From contig JAZRHU010000074.1 of the NCBI GenBank assembly GCA_045644945.1, positions 4,795 to 68,794 of the forward strand: a stretch of DNA of 64,000 nt. Direction: 5' to 3'. The position numbers and the translations under genes are program-made. Below, in pieces: positions 42,076-49,987 of this stretch. Each line of letters starts with the position of its first letter. The stretch's first letter is position 1. The DNA is from Fimimonas sp045644945 (GTDB lineage Bacteria; Bacillota; Clostridia; Christensenellales; CAG-314). The notes beneath the pieces are model-generated. The model did no database searches. It saw only the letters and a program-made list of their open reading frames with translations, and had not been told where the DNA came from.

Positions 42076-43481
42076 TGTTGTTTCCTTCTTACTTGTGCAT
42101 TTTTTACAAGAATTTTCAAGTTGTCGATTGTTTCGTCATTGTTGTCGGTAGTCATGATAACTTCCAACAAGTTTTCCGTTGCGGAAACGGGATCTTCGCC
42201 AGCAAGAAGTCTACGTGTAAGATACATGCCTTCGAGCTGGTTTGGATTGAGAAGTAGTTCTTCTCTGCGCGTTCCGCTACGGTTGAGGTCGATAGCGGGG
42301 AAAATGCGCTTTTCGCTGAGACGGCGGTCAAGTTGAATTTCCATGTTGCCTGTGCCCTTGAATTCCTCGTAGATGATGTCGTCAATCTTGCTACCGGTAT
42401 CAATAAGTGCAGTTGCAAGCACAGTCAAACTGCCTGCGCCTTTGGTGTTTCGGCCAAGGCCAAACATACGCTTGGGCTCTTGCAATGCAGAAATATCCAA
42501 ACCGCCCGTTAGCGTTCTGCCCGATTGCTCGGCTGTTTGGTTGTAAGCACGGGATAGTCTTGTGATGCTGTCCAACAAGATCATTACGTCCTGACCTTGC
42601 TCTACGCGTCTGCGAGCATTTGCAAACACAAGCTCGGCAATGCGAATGTGGTTTTGTGGAGATTGGTCGAATGTAGAGTAAACAACATCGCAATCTACAC
42701 TTTCCTGAAGGTCGGTAACTTCCTCGGGGCGTTCGTCAATCAAAAGTACAGTAAGGTGGATTTCTGGATGGTTTTTGCGCACCGCCATTGCAATCTTTTT
42801 CAAAAGCATGGTTTTGCCTGTTTTTGGTGGAGCAACGATAAGTCCGCGTTGGCCCTTACCAATGGGTGCTACCAAACTTAGTGCGCGCAAAGAGTAGTCG
42901 TACTTTTCGCTTTCCAAAATGATACGTTCCTTGGGGAAGCATGCTTGCATACTTTCGAATGGTACGCGATTGACTTCGCCACAAGGTTGGTCGTTGATTT
43001 CTTGTACGTACACCGCTGTTGGTACGTTGCGATCGGGGAATTGATGCAACACTACCTTTACCTTGTCGCCAGAGCGCAAAGCCATTTTGGCAATCAAACT
43101 TTGGGACATGTGGTAGTCGCGACCAGGGTGAGAGGAGTAGTTTTCCGTACGAACAAATCCGTAGCCATCGGGCAAAACTTCCAAAATACCTGTGCGTGGC
43201 AAGTTTTTGTCCACGTTGTCGGCGGATGCATCACTGTAGTACAAGTCGTCGATGCCTTGTTTTTGCGCAAGTTTTACCTTTTTGGTAGGACGGCCGGACT
43301 TGATGCGAATTTCCGGCTCAATTTCTCCATTGTAGGATGCTGTGATACGTCTGATGAGTTCATCACGAGGTAAATTGCGTGGGATAACGTCAAAGTCGCG
43401 AGCAAGTTCGCGCAATTGCAAAATTGTCATTTTGCTGATGACCGATGTAAGTTGTTCGACAGTTTCAAATTTTTGTGCCAT
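42072..43481 (-). CDS. rho: Transcription termination factor Rho
   Basis: Rho is a hexameric RNA helicase that ends transcription. The 469-residue protein has an N-terminal Rho-N helical domain, a short basic linker, and a cold-shock-like RNA-binding domain (GYGFVRTENY, about 120). The RecA-like ATPase follows, with Walker A PPKTGKTML (about 230), Walker B VMILLDSITRLSRAYN and Q-loop region. The start was set at ATG 43481 with GGAG upstream. It is preceded by a 190-base leader containing a terminator-like hairpin. Confidence 0.96.
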   Translation of the reverse strand: MAQKFETVEQLTSVISKMTILQLRELARDFDVIPRNLPRDELIRRITASYNGEIEPEIRIKSGRPTKKVKLAQKQGIDDLYYSDASADNVDKNLPRTGILEVLPDGYGFVRTENYSSHPGRDYHMSQSLIAKMALRSGDKVKVVLHQFPDRNVPTAVYVQEINDQPCGEVNRVPFESMQACFPKERIILESEKYDYSLRALSLVAPIGKGQRGLIVAPPKTGKTMLLKKIAMAVRKNHPEIHLTVLLIDERPEEVTDLQESVDCDVVYSTFDQSPQNHIRIAELVFANARRRVEQGQDVMILLDSITRLSRAYNQTAEQSGRTLTGGLDISALQEPKRMFGLGRNTKGAGSLTVLATALIDTGSKIDDIIYEEFKGTGNMEIQLDRRLSEKRIFPAIDLNRSGTRREELLLNPNQLEGMYLTRRLLAGEDPVSATENLLEVIMTTDNNDETIDNLKILVKNAQVRRKQQ

Positions 43482-43540
43482 GGGGTTTCTCCATAAAATG
43501 TATTGTAGGCAATGTGCCAAAAAAAGCTAAATTGAGTGCA

Positions 43541-43583
43541 AAAAAATGCCAAAAGGCAGACTCTCCCCTTTTGCGGAAAGGCC
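43541..43583 (-). terminator. Terminator-like hairpin in the rho leader
   Basis: On the minus strand, AAAAGG and CCTTTT (extended by GCC and GGC across a bulge) close a ten-base loop, followed by ATTTTTTT. It lies between the rho promoter and the rho ATG, 60 bases upstream of the gene, so it could attenuate rho. Confidence 0.55.
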
Positions 43584-43680
43584 TAGATTGTTGGATATTT
43601 CACTAAAAAACTATGGGATAACTAGCAAAAACGCCTAGTAAAAATTACAAAATAAAAACAAAACTACTAAATGTACCAAC

Positions 43681-43709
43681 ATTATACAACACATTTGCAC
43701 ATTTGTCAA
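43681..43709 (-). promoter_or_regulatory. Consensus sigma-A promoter of rho-mnmA
   Basis: TTGACA-N17-TATAAT on the minus strand with both hexamers perfect. The leader to the ATG is about 190 bases. Confidence 0.85.
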
Positions 43710-43777
43710 ATGCAAAAATGTGTAAAAAAGTTGCCTGCTCGTTAAAAAATGCCCATCTTGTGCAAAAACACAAGCAG

Positions 43778-43800
43778 TTGTGATAAATTTGTTATCACAA
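43778..43800. promoter_or_regulatory. Perfect inverted repeat upstream of the lysine operon promoter
   Basis: TTGTGATAA-N5-TTATCACAA ends 17 bases before the -35 element of the lysine operon. The position suits an activator site, but no regulator gene is nearby. It could also act as a hairpin separating the two divergent transcripts. Confidence 0.5.
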
Positions 43801-43817
43801 TTAGTGTGTTATTTCCG

Positions 43818-43846
43818 TTGACAAAATCCCTCAATATTGTTACAAT
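43818..43846 (+). promoter_or_regulatory. Sigma-A promoter of the lysine-transport operon
   Basis: TTGACA-N17-TACAAT. Transcription would start near 43853, just before the riboswitch P1 stem. Confidence 0.85.
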
Positions 43847-43863
43847 AGGTGTACAACTTAATT

Positions 43864-44021
43864 GATAGAGGTTGCGATTTTTATGACAAGCTCAAGCAGT
43901 CAGGAATTTGTTTGAGTGGTAAAGGAAAAGTCGCCGAAGGTTGTTGCTTGAACCTGAAAGAGCAACTGCCTGGGACTACGTAGAACATGCGTAGGACTGT
44001 CGCTAAACGCGGAGAGCTATC
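43864..44021 (+). ncRNA. Lysine riboswitch (L box)
   Basis: The sequence matches the L-box core. The 5' arm GATAGAGG pairs with the 3' arm CTATC to close P1. Between them are GGTAAAGG, AGTCGCCGAAGG, CTGGG and GGACTGTCGC-type blocks in the canonical order. Lysine binding stabilises P1 and leaves the downstream terminator free to form. The 3' arm GAGAGC can instead pair with GCTCTC in the terminator loop region, a plausible antiterminator. It precedes an amino-acid ABC transporter, so that transporter very likely carries lysine. Confidence 0.92.
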
Positions 44022-44040
44022 GCACTTGTTTTGGTTACAA

Positions 44041-44078
44041 ACCGCAATATGCGCTCTCGCTTGTTGCGGTCTTTTTAT
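44041..44078 (+). terminator. Riboswitch-controlled terminator
   Basis: ACCGCAA and TTGCGGT flank a 16-base loop that contains GCGCTCTCGC, complementary to the riboswitch 3' arm. The hairpin is followed by CTTTTTATT. Confidence 0.85.
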
Positions 44079-44080
44079 TG

Positions 44081-44158
44081 CAAAAAAACGTCAGTTTTTT
44101 GGGAATAAACCTTTTTGTTCCAACAAAAAAACGTCAGTTTTTGGGGAATAAGACTTTT
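44081..44158 (+). repeat. Tandem direct repeat downstream of the lysine riboswitch
   Basis: Two copies of a unit of about 35 bases (44081-44116 and 44124-44158) each contain CAAAAAAACGTCAGTTTTT then GGGAATAA and CTTTTT. They lie between the riboswitch terminator and the ribosome-binding site of the binding-protein gene. Each copy holds A- and T-tracts that could pair, possibly forming additional weak terminators. Confidence 0.75.
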
Positions 44159-44230
44159 TTATTGCAAAAAGACAAAACTCCACGATATGATTATCGATTA
44201 GGTAAGTAATACACAAAGAGGTACAACCAA

Positions 44231-45076
44231 ATGAAACCCATCACAAAAATTGTTACAATCTTGCTAATTGCAACATTGTTTGCATTGACATTGTCCACCT
44301 TGACAGCTTGTCAACAAACAAAAGACCCCAACAAACTTTACGTTGGTATGGAGTGTGGCTACGCACCATTTAACTACACTCAAAAGGACGACAAAAATGG
44401 CGCAGTAAAAATCAGCAACGCCAATGGTTACGCAAACGGCTACGACGTTATGATTGCAAAGAAAATTGCCCAAGCACTTGGCAAGGAACTTGTAATTGTA
44501 AAGTACGAGTGGGATGCTCTTGTTAACGGCGTTACAACTGGCGCGTTGGACTTTATCATTGCGGGTATGAGCCCAACCGCCGACAGACTTGAGTCCATCG
44601 ACTTTTCCACCGCTTACTACGAAAGTCAACTTGTAATTGTTGTGCGCAAGGATGGCAAATTTGCCAATGCCACAAAGCTTGCTGACTTTGGCGGAGCAAA
44701 GATTGTTGCCCAACTTGGCACATTCCACGACAAGGCCTTGCAAGAACAATGCCAAGCACACAACATCCTCCGTCAAACTCCAATGGAAACATTCCCAGCC
44801 ATGATCAATGCTTTGAATACAAAGGCAATCGATGGCTACATTGCCGAGGAACCAGGCGCAATTGCCGATTGTGCAGCAAACAGCGCATTTACCTACATTC
44901 ACCTTGTAAACAACTCCACCGGCTTTATTGCCTCTGCCGAGGACGTGCAAATTGCAATTGGTATCCAAAAGAACAGTCCTGTTACAGCGCAAGTAAATGC
45001 TGCTCTTGCAACAATTACCCAAGCGGAACGCGAACAAATGATGCAACTTGCAATCGAGCTTTCCGTTGCTGACTAA
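44231..45076 (+). CDS. Lysine ABC transporter substrate-binding lipoprotein
   Basis: This 281-residue SBP family 3 protein is the extracytoplasmic amino-acid receptor. It has a lipoprotein signal with lipobox LTAC and mature Cys at about residue 28. The Asp-Val/Ile-type first strand (GMECGYAPFNY) and the second-lobe DFIIAGMSPTADR motif, with the conserved Arg that contacts the substrate carboxylate, are present. The riboswitch upstream indicates lysine as substrate. It is the first gene of a three-gene operon. Confidence 0.92.
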   Translation: MKPITKIVTILLIATLFALTLSTLTACQQTKDPNKLYVGMECGYAPFNYTQKDDKNGAVKISNANGYANGYDVMIAKKIAQALGKELVIVKYEWDALVNGVTTGALDFIIAGMSPTADRLESIDFSTAYYESQLVIVVRKDGKFANATKLADFGGAKIVAQLGTFHDKALQEQCQAHNILRQTPMETFPAMINALNTKAIDGYIAEEPGAIADCAANSAFTYIHLVNNSTGFIASAEDVQIAIGIQKNSPVTAQVNAALATITQAEREQMMQLAIELSVAD

Positions 45077-45093
45077 TCTTTGAGGACTCTACA

Positions 45094-45876
45094 ATGAATT
45101 TTTTGAAAGAAATGGGAGAGATCTTTGTGGAATACTCCGATTGGTTGTGGCAAGGTGTTGGCTACACAATGCTTGTTGCACTTGTTGGCACCATTGTGGG
45201 CTTGCTACTTGGTATTTTGATTGGTACCTACCGCACCATTCCCAATCCACAAAACAAGTTTTTGCGTGCACTCAAAAAAATTGGCGATTGGATTTTGACC
45301 GCCTACGTGGAAGTTTTCCGTGGTACACCAATGATGGTACAAGCAATGGTTATCTTTTGGGGATATGCCTTGGCAAACAACGGCAACACAATGAACGTTA
45401 TTGTTGCAGGTTTGATCATCGTGTCCATCAACACAGGTGCCTACATGGCGGAGATTGTTCGTGGTGGTATCATTTCCATCGACAAGGGCCAATTCGAAGG
45501 GGCCTACGCCATTGGTATGACACACGGCCAAACAATGTGGAAGATAGTAATTCCACAATCCTTGCGCAACATTTTGCCAAGCGTATCCAACGAGTTTGTT
45601 ATCAACATCAAGGATACTTCCGTTCTTAATGTTATTGGCTTTACGGAATTGTATTTCCAAGCAAAAACAATTGTTACAATGACGGCAGACACCTTTGGAA
45701 CATACCTTGCCGTTGCACTAATTTACTTTGTGCTGACATTTACAATCACTCGCATTTTGCGCTTTGTGGAAAAGAAGATGGACGGCAAAAAGAACTACAC
45801 TATGCAAGGCGCTGGCAATCTTGATGCCGATGCCTTTGCAAAAACTCAAAGTTTGGGAGGTGGCGAAAATGTGTAA
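45094..45876 (+). CDS. Lysine ABC transporter permease
   Basis: This 260-residue HisM/GlnP-type permease has about five membrane helices. The EAA loop (EGAYAIGMTHGQTMWKIVIPQS), which docks the ATPase, lies around residues 140-160. The N-terminus YTMLVALVGTIVGLLLG is typical of polar amino acid permeases. It starts 17 bases after the binding-protein gene. Confidence 0.92.
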   Translation: MNFLKEMGEIFVEYSDWLWQGVGYTMLVALVGTIVGLLLGILIGTYRTIPNPQNKFLRALKKIGDWILTAYVEVFRGTPMMVQAMVIFWGYALANNGNTMNVIVAGLIIVSINTGAYMAEIVRGGIISIDKGQFEGAYAIGMTHGQTMWKIVIPQSLRNILPSVSNEFVINIKDTSVLNVIGFTELYFQAKTIVTMTADTFGTYLAVALIYFVLTFTITRILRFVEKKMDGKKNYTMQGAGNLDADAFAKTQSLGGGENV

Positions 45877-46606
45877 ACAAATTTTGCAATTTTGCCATCT
45901 TGGCAAAACATTTGGCGACCACCAAGTGCTAAAAGATATCAACTTTACCGTAAACAAAGGGGACGTGACTTGTATCATTGGTTCATCTGGCAGTGGTAAG
46001 TCCACATTGCTTAGATGTGCTAACCTTTTGGAAACTCCAACCAGTGGCGAGATCATCTTCAACGGCAAAAACATCCTTTTGGAAAAAAGCCATGCCAAGT
46101 ACCGCCAAAAGGTGGGAATGGTGTTCCAATCCTTTAACCTGTTCAACAACTTGAACGTTTTGCAAAACTGTACAGTGGGCCTTACAAGCGTTTTGAAAAT
46201 CAAAAAGACGGAAGCGGAAAAAATTGCCCTGCGCCACTTGGAAAGCGTTGGCATGAGTGCTTACGTCAATGCACGACCACATCAACTTTCCGGTGGACAA
46301 AAGCAACGCGTGGCTATTGCTCGTGCGCTTGCAATGCAACCGGAAGTGCTTTTGTTTGACGAACCAACAAGTGCGCTAGACCCCGAAATGGTGGGCGAAG
46401 TGCTCAACGTTATGAAAGACCTTGCCCAAAGCGGTTTGACAATGCTTGTTGTTACCCACGAAATGGCATTTGCACGTGACGTTGCAAGCAAAGTTGTCTT
46501 CATGGACGAAGGTGTCATTGTGGAGGAAGGCACCCCAGAGGAAATCTTCCAAAATCCCAAAGAACCACGCACACGTGAGTTTTTATCCCGTACAATCAAC
46601 GGCTAA
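45869..46606 (+). CDS. Lysine ABC transporter ATP-binding protein
   Basis: This 245-residue ATPase has Walker A GSSGSGKSTLL (residues 36-46), Q-loop, signature LSGGQKQRV (about 137), Walker B LLFDEPTSALDPE and H-loop VTHEM, the pattern of polar amino acid transporters (HisP/GlnQ). The start was set at ATG 45869 with GGGAGG upstream; it overlaps the permease stop by eight bases. Confidence 0.93.
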   Translation: MCKQILQFCHLGKTFGDHQVLKDINFTVNKGDVTCIIGSSGSGKSTLLRCANLLETPTSGEIIFNGKNILLEKSHAKYRQKVGMVFQSFNLFNNLNVLQNCTVGLTSVLKIKKTEAEKIALRHLESVGMSAYVNARPHQLSGGQKQRVAIARALAMQPEVLLFDEPTSALDPEMVGEVLNVMKDLAQSGLTMLVVTHEMAFARDVASKVVFMDEGVIVEEGTPEEIFQNPKEPRTREFLSRTING

Positions 46607-46788
46607 CAGCGCGCTCGCAAATATCCAAAGAGCAATTTGCTCGCAAACTAACACTACAACAAAAAATCACTTGTTTGCCTCTGCGAACATATTTTGTATG
46701 ATATGCACCAAGTAATTTGCAAACGGCAAACAATGCACTACAACATCAAACACTTTGCAATGTCACAACACAAAACGCTGCAATCAAA

Positions 46789-46820
46789 AAGACTGTTCCA
46801 ATTGGAGCAGTCTTTTTTTG
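46789..46820 (+). terminator. Intrinsic terminator downstream of the lysine operon
   Basis: GACTGTTCCA and TGGAGCAGTC (one G-T pair) flank a two-base loop, followed by TTTTTTT. It lies 180 bases after the ATPase gene. Confidence 0.85.
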
Positions 46821-47129
46821 CACTTTGAGCAAAACTTTTATATTGTAAAATTTCCATTGCTACAAATTTTGTTGATGCGGTTTTGCTTTTTAAAAACGGC
46901 ACACAATCCCTACAAAGCCACACAAGCAACTTGTGGTACAAGTTGGATTTCGACGCAAACCTTGCCACAGAAAACAAACATCACTTTGCAAAATCAATTG
47001 TGAGTAGACAAAATTACAAACATATTATACCTATCTTTCAGTATAAAAAAATCCTTTAGATACATAAATTTTTAGTATAGGAAATTTTTATAATGTGTTA
47101 TAAAATGAATATTTTTTTTATGGTAAATG
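46821..47129. other. AT-rich intergenic stretch with no gene seen
   Basis: About 310 bases between the lysine operon terminator and the next promoter. Short open frames exist but have no ribosome-binding site or plausible composition. The right half is strongly AT-rich, as expected upstream of a strong promoter. Confidence 0.6.
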
Positions 47130-47138
47130 TGGTATTAT
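47130..47138 (+). promoter_or_regulatory. Extended -10 promoter of the diaminopentanoate dehydrogenase gene
   Basis: TG-N-TATTAT with an AT-rich upstream region and no good -35. It would give a leader of about 165 bases. Confidence 0.5.
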
Positions 47139-47144
47139 AGTAGC

Positions 47145-47303
47145 GCAATAGGTTGGCTTGACACATGCGTGAAGCAAGTTTTGCAAAACACGTTTAAAGA
47201 GTGACTTAGATGCAAATTTTAAGCAGTAAACCATTATGAAGGGATACAACATACCGACGAGGGGTAAATATTGTGTCCAAATAAAAATATATACAGGAGG
47301 TAC
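47145..47303 (+). ncRNA. Long 5' leader, possible riboswitch (divergent c-di-GMP-I/GEMM-like)
   Basis: The leader contains, in order, GCAAA, GATGCAAA, GTAAACC, TATGA and TACCG blocks with spacings roughly like those of GEMM (c-di-GMP-I) aptamers. The tetraloop and the GACGCAAAGC core are not preserved exactly. No terminator is obvious; GGAGG lies seven to nine bases before the ATG. This may be chance resemblance or an unrelated structured leader. Confidence 0.25.
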
Positions 47304-47310
47304 TTCATTA

Positions 47311-48329
47311 TGGAAAAAATTAGAGTAGTTCAATATGGTTGCGGTAAGATGGCTAAATATCTCATCAGATACCTTTACAACCACGGCGCAGAAGTTGTTG
47401 GCGCAATCGACATCGACCCAGCAGTAGTTGGTATGGACATTGGTGACTTTGCTGAACTTGGTTACAAGACAGGCGTTATCATCTCCAACGAAACAGACAA
47501 AGTTTTGGACGAAAGCAAAGCAGACGTTGCAATCGTTACACTTTTCAGTTTCATCAGCGACATCTACACACACGTAGAAAAGTGCGTATCTCGTGGTATC
47601 AACGTTATCACAACTTGCGAAGAAGCTATCTACCCATGCACAACAGCTAAAGCTCAAATCGAACGTTTGGACGCTATTGCAAAGGCAAACAACTGCACTA
47701 TCACAGGTTCTGGTATGCAAGATATCTTCTGGATCAACATGGTTGCTTTGGCAGCTGCTGGTTGCGACAGCCTCACAAAGATCAAGGGCGCATACAGCTA
47801 CAACGTAGACGAATACGGTCTTGCACTTGCAAAGGCTCACGGTTGTGACCTTTCCGCTGACGAATTCGAACAACAAATCGCTCATCCAGAAGTGTTTGAA
47901 CCATCCTACGCTTGGAACGCAAGCGAAGCTATCTGCAACAAACTTGGTCTCACAATCAAGTCCATCGACCAAAAGCACGTTCCTTGCATTGTTGACCACG
48001 ACGTTTACAGCAGCACACTTGGTTACACAATCAAGGCTGGCCGTTGCATTGGTATGTCCGCTGTTGTTACAATCGAAACTGAAGAAGGCATCACAGTAGA
48101 AGAAGAAACTATCGGTAAGGTTTACGAACCAGAAGATGGCGATATGTGCGACTGGTGGCTTACAGGCGAACCAAATGTGGAATACCACGTTGTTAAGCCA
48201 GCTACAGTAGAACACACATGTGCAACAGTTGTTAACCGTCTTCCATCTCTTGTAAAGGCTCCAGCAGGCTACGTTACTTGCGATCAACTCGAACCAGTTA
48301 ACTTCCTTGCTCACCCAATGCACAAATAA
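47311..48329 (+). CDS. ord: 2,4-diaminopentanoate dehydrogenase homologue
   Basis: This 339-residue NAD(P)-dependent oxidoreductase has an N-terminal Rossmann motif VQYGCGKMAKYLIRY and a dihydrodipicolinate-reductase-like fold. It resembles Ord of the clostridial ornithine oxidative pathway, which deaminates 2,4-diaminopentanoate. The TTCEEAIYP and GSGMQDIFW blocks are family-typical. The ornithine aminomutase (oraSE) and ortAB genes are absent here, so the true substrate is uncertain. Codon choice is strongly biased (ACA, GCT, CTC) and the ribosome-binding site is perfect, suggesting high expression. Confidence 0.82.
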
Positions 48330-48348
48330 GAACAAAACAACAAACACA

Positions 48349-48378
48349 AAAGACCGCTCGATTGAGCGGTCTTTTTTT
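48349..48378 (+). terminator. Intrinsic terminator
   Basis: GACCGCTC-N4-GAGCGGTC, followed by TTTTTTT. Confidence 0.9.
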
Positions 48379-48571
48379 GCACTTTAGGAGGATGTGCTAT
48401 GTCGTTTGCAATATGTATTGCGTGTTTTACAATATTTGTAATTTTTTACAACATCAGTTGCACGTATTGCAACATTGACTGTAATTTTACAACGTTATTT
48501 GTACTAATTTAGTGATTTTTTGAGGATACGTGGTGTGTTTTTGCAAAAGGAGATGCAAAAAACTTTGCCAA

Positions 48572-49714
48572 CTATTCTTCCTCTTTGTCCTTGAACAATT
48601 TGGAGACTTCCTCCAAAAATGCCTTGCGCTTGGAGTAGTTTTTCAAGGAGCTGTCGCGTTCGAATTCGTCCAAAGCACGACGTTGCGCGCGAGTAAGTCC
48701 CTTTGGCACTTCCACTTCGATAGTAACGTACAAGTCGCCAGACAAGCCACGAGCAGAACGTACACCCTTGCCACGGAAACGGAGAACATCGCCATTAGGG
48801 GTACCTTCGGGAATTTTTGTGGTAAACATACCATCTGGGGAGGGGATTTCAATTTCGCCACCGCAAACTGCAGTTTTGAATGTTACAGGCACTGTCACAA
48901 ACAAATCGAGGTTTTCCCTTTCGAAAATATTGGATGGTTTTACGGATATTACAAGCAACAAGTTGCCGTTACGTCCACCACCGCGAGAGGCATTGCCTTC
49001 GCCGGAAAGTTGCAACACAGCGCCATTTTCCACACCGGCAGGAATGGTAACGTTCAAGATGCGGTTTTTGTTGATAGTTCCACGACCACCACAAGCTTTG
49101 CAAGTGTCCACAACAATCTTACCACGGCCACCACACTTGTCGCATGCGCCAATGGAAATTTGTTGGCCGAAAATGGTGTTTTGAACACGTCTAACTTGGC
49201 CTGTACCACCGCATTTATCACAGGTACGTAGTGAGTTTTCGTCCTTGGCACCGCTACCGCCACAGGTTGGGCACTTTTCCACACGGGTAAAGCTGATTTG
49301 CTTTTTGCAACCCAAAATGGACTCCATAAACGTGAGTTCGAGGGAGTCTTGAATGTCGCTACCTGCGCTTGTTTGACTGCGACGGCGAGATCCACCACCA
49401 AAGCCAAATGCGCTACCAAACATGTCGAAGATGTCGTCAAAGCCAGTTGCGCTAAAGCCACCGCCACCAAATGGATTGAAGCCACCTTGGCCGTCCATAT
49501 CCATTTCGCCACGATCGTATCTTTGGCGCTTGTCGGGGTCGCCAACAACGGAGTAGGCCTCGTTTACTTGCTTGAACTTTTCGGCAGCTTGCTCATCCCC
49601 TGGGTGCAAGTCGGGGTGATATTGCTTGGCAAGTTTGCGATATGCTGATTTGATTTCGTCCTGAGTGGCACTTGATGACACACCCAAGACTTCGTAATAG
49701 TCTTTTTTTGCCAT
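48572..49714 (-). CDS. dnaJ: Chaperone protein DnaJ
   Basis: DnaJ delivers unfolded clients to DnaK and stimulates its ATPase. The 380-residue protein has a J domain with the HPD motif (about residues 33-35) and a Gly/Phe-rich linker. Four CxxCxGxG zinc repeats (about 150-215) precede two C-terminal client-binding domains. It is last in the hrcA-grpE-dnaK-dnaJ order, about 270 bases after dnaK. Confidence 0.97.
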   Translation of the reverse strand: MAKKDYYEVLGVSSSATQDEIKSAYRKLAKQYHPDLHPGDEQAAEKFKQVNEAYSVVGDPDKRQRYDRGEMDMDGQGGFNPFGGGGFSATGFDDIFDMFGSAFGFGGGSRRRSQTSAGSDIQDSLELTFMESILGCKKQISFTRVEKCPTCGGSGAKDENSLRTCDKCGGTGQVRRVQNTIFGQQISIGACDKCGGRGKIVVDTCKACGGRGTINKNRILNVTIPAGVENGAVLQLSGEGNASRGGGRNGNLLLVISVKPSNIFERENLDLFVTVPVTFKTAVCGGEIEIPSPDGMFTTKIPEGTPNGDVLRFRGKGVRSARGLSGDLYVTIEVEVPKGLTRAQRRALDEFERDSSLKNYSKRKAFLEEVSKLFKDKEEE

Positions 49715-49839
49715 AGTTTTCCTTGTGTAAAGGCAAAGTTGCCTTTTAGGTTAGTTGGGTTGAACTTGTGGGCAAAATTTGCAAAAATATGCACCACGTG
49801 TTCGATTTTTTGAGGCTAGATTGCTGGAAATAGTTAATT

Positions 49840-49890
49840 AGCCCTCTCCGTCAACTTCGTTGCCACCTCTCCCAAAGTGAGAGGCTACAG
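49840..49890. repeat. Intergenic palindromic repeat between dnaK and dnaJ
   Basis: CCTCTC-N7-GAGAGG preceded by GCCCTCTCCGTCAAC. It resembles a dispersed repeat type common in gut Clostridia genomes (from memory). The gap also holds an ACGTG motif at 49796 and an imperfect hairpin near 49917-49952 that could be the dnaK terminator. Confidence 0.5.
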
Positions 49891-49987
49891 TTGTGACAGA
49901 GCCGTTCAATATGCAGGAAAAGCCCGAAGCATTGTTCGTGCTTTTTCCGCAGTTATTTTGCTTTGATGATTGCAACTGGACAATTAA

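Noticed and set aside
46755..47003. Small ORF of 82 codons in the gap after the lysine operon
   Set aside because: It starts upstream of and reads through an intrinsic terminator, lacks a ribosome-binding site and has Cys/Thr/Gln-rich random-like composition.
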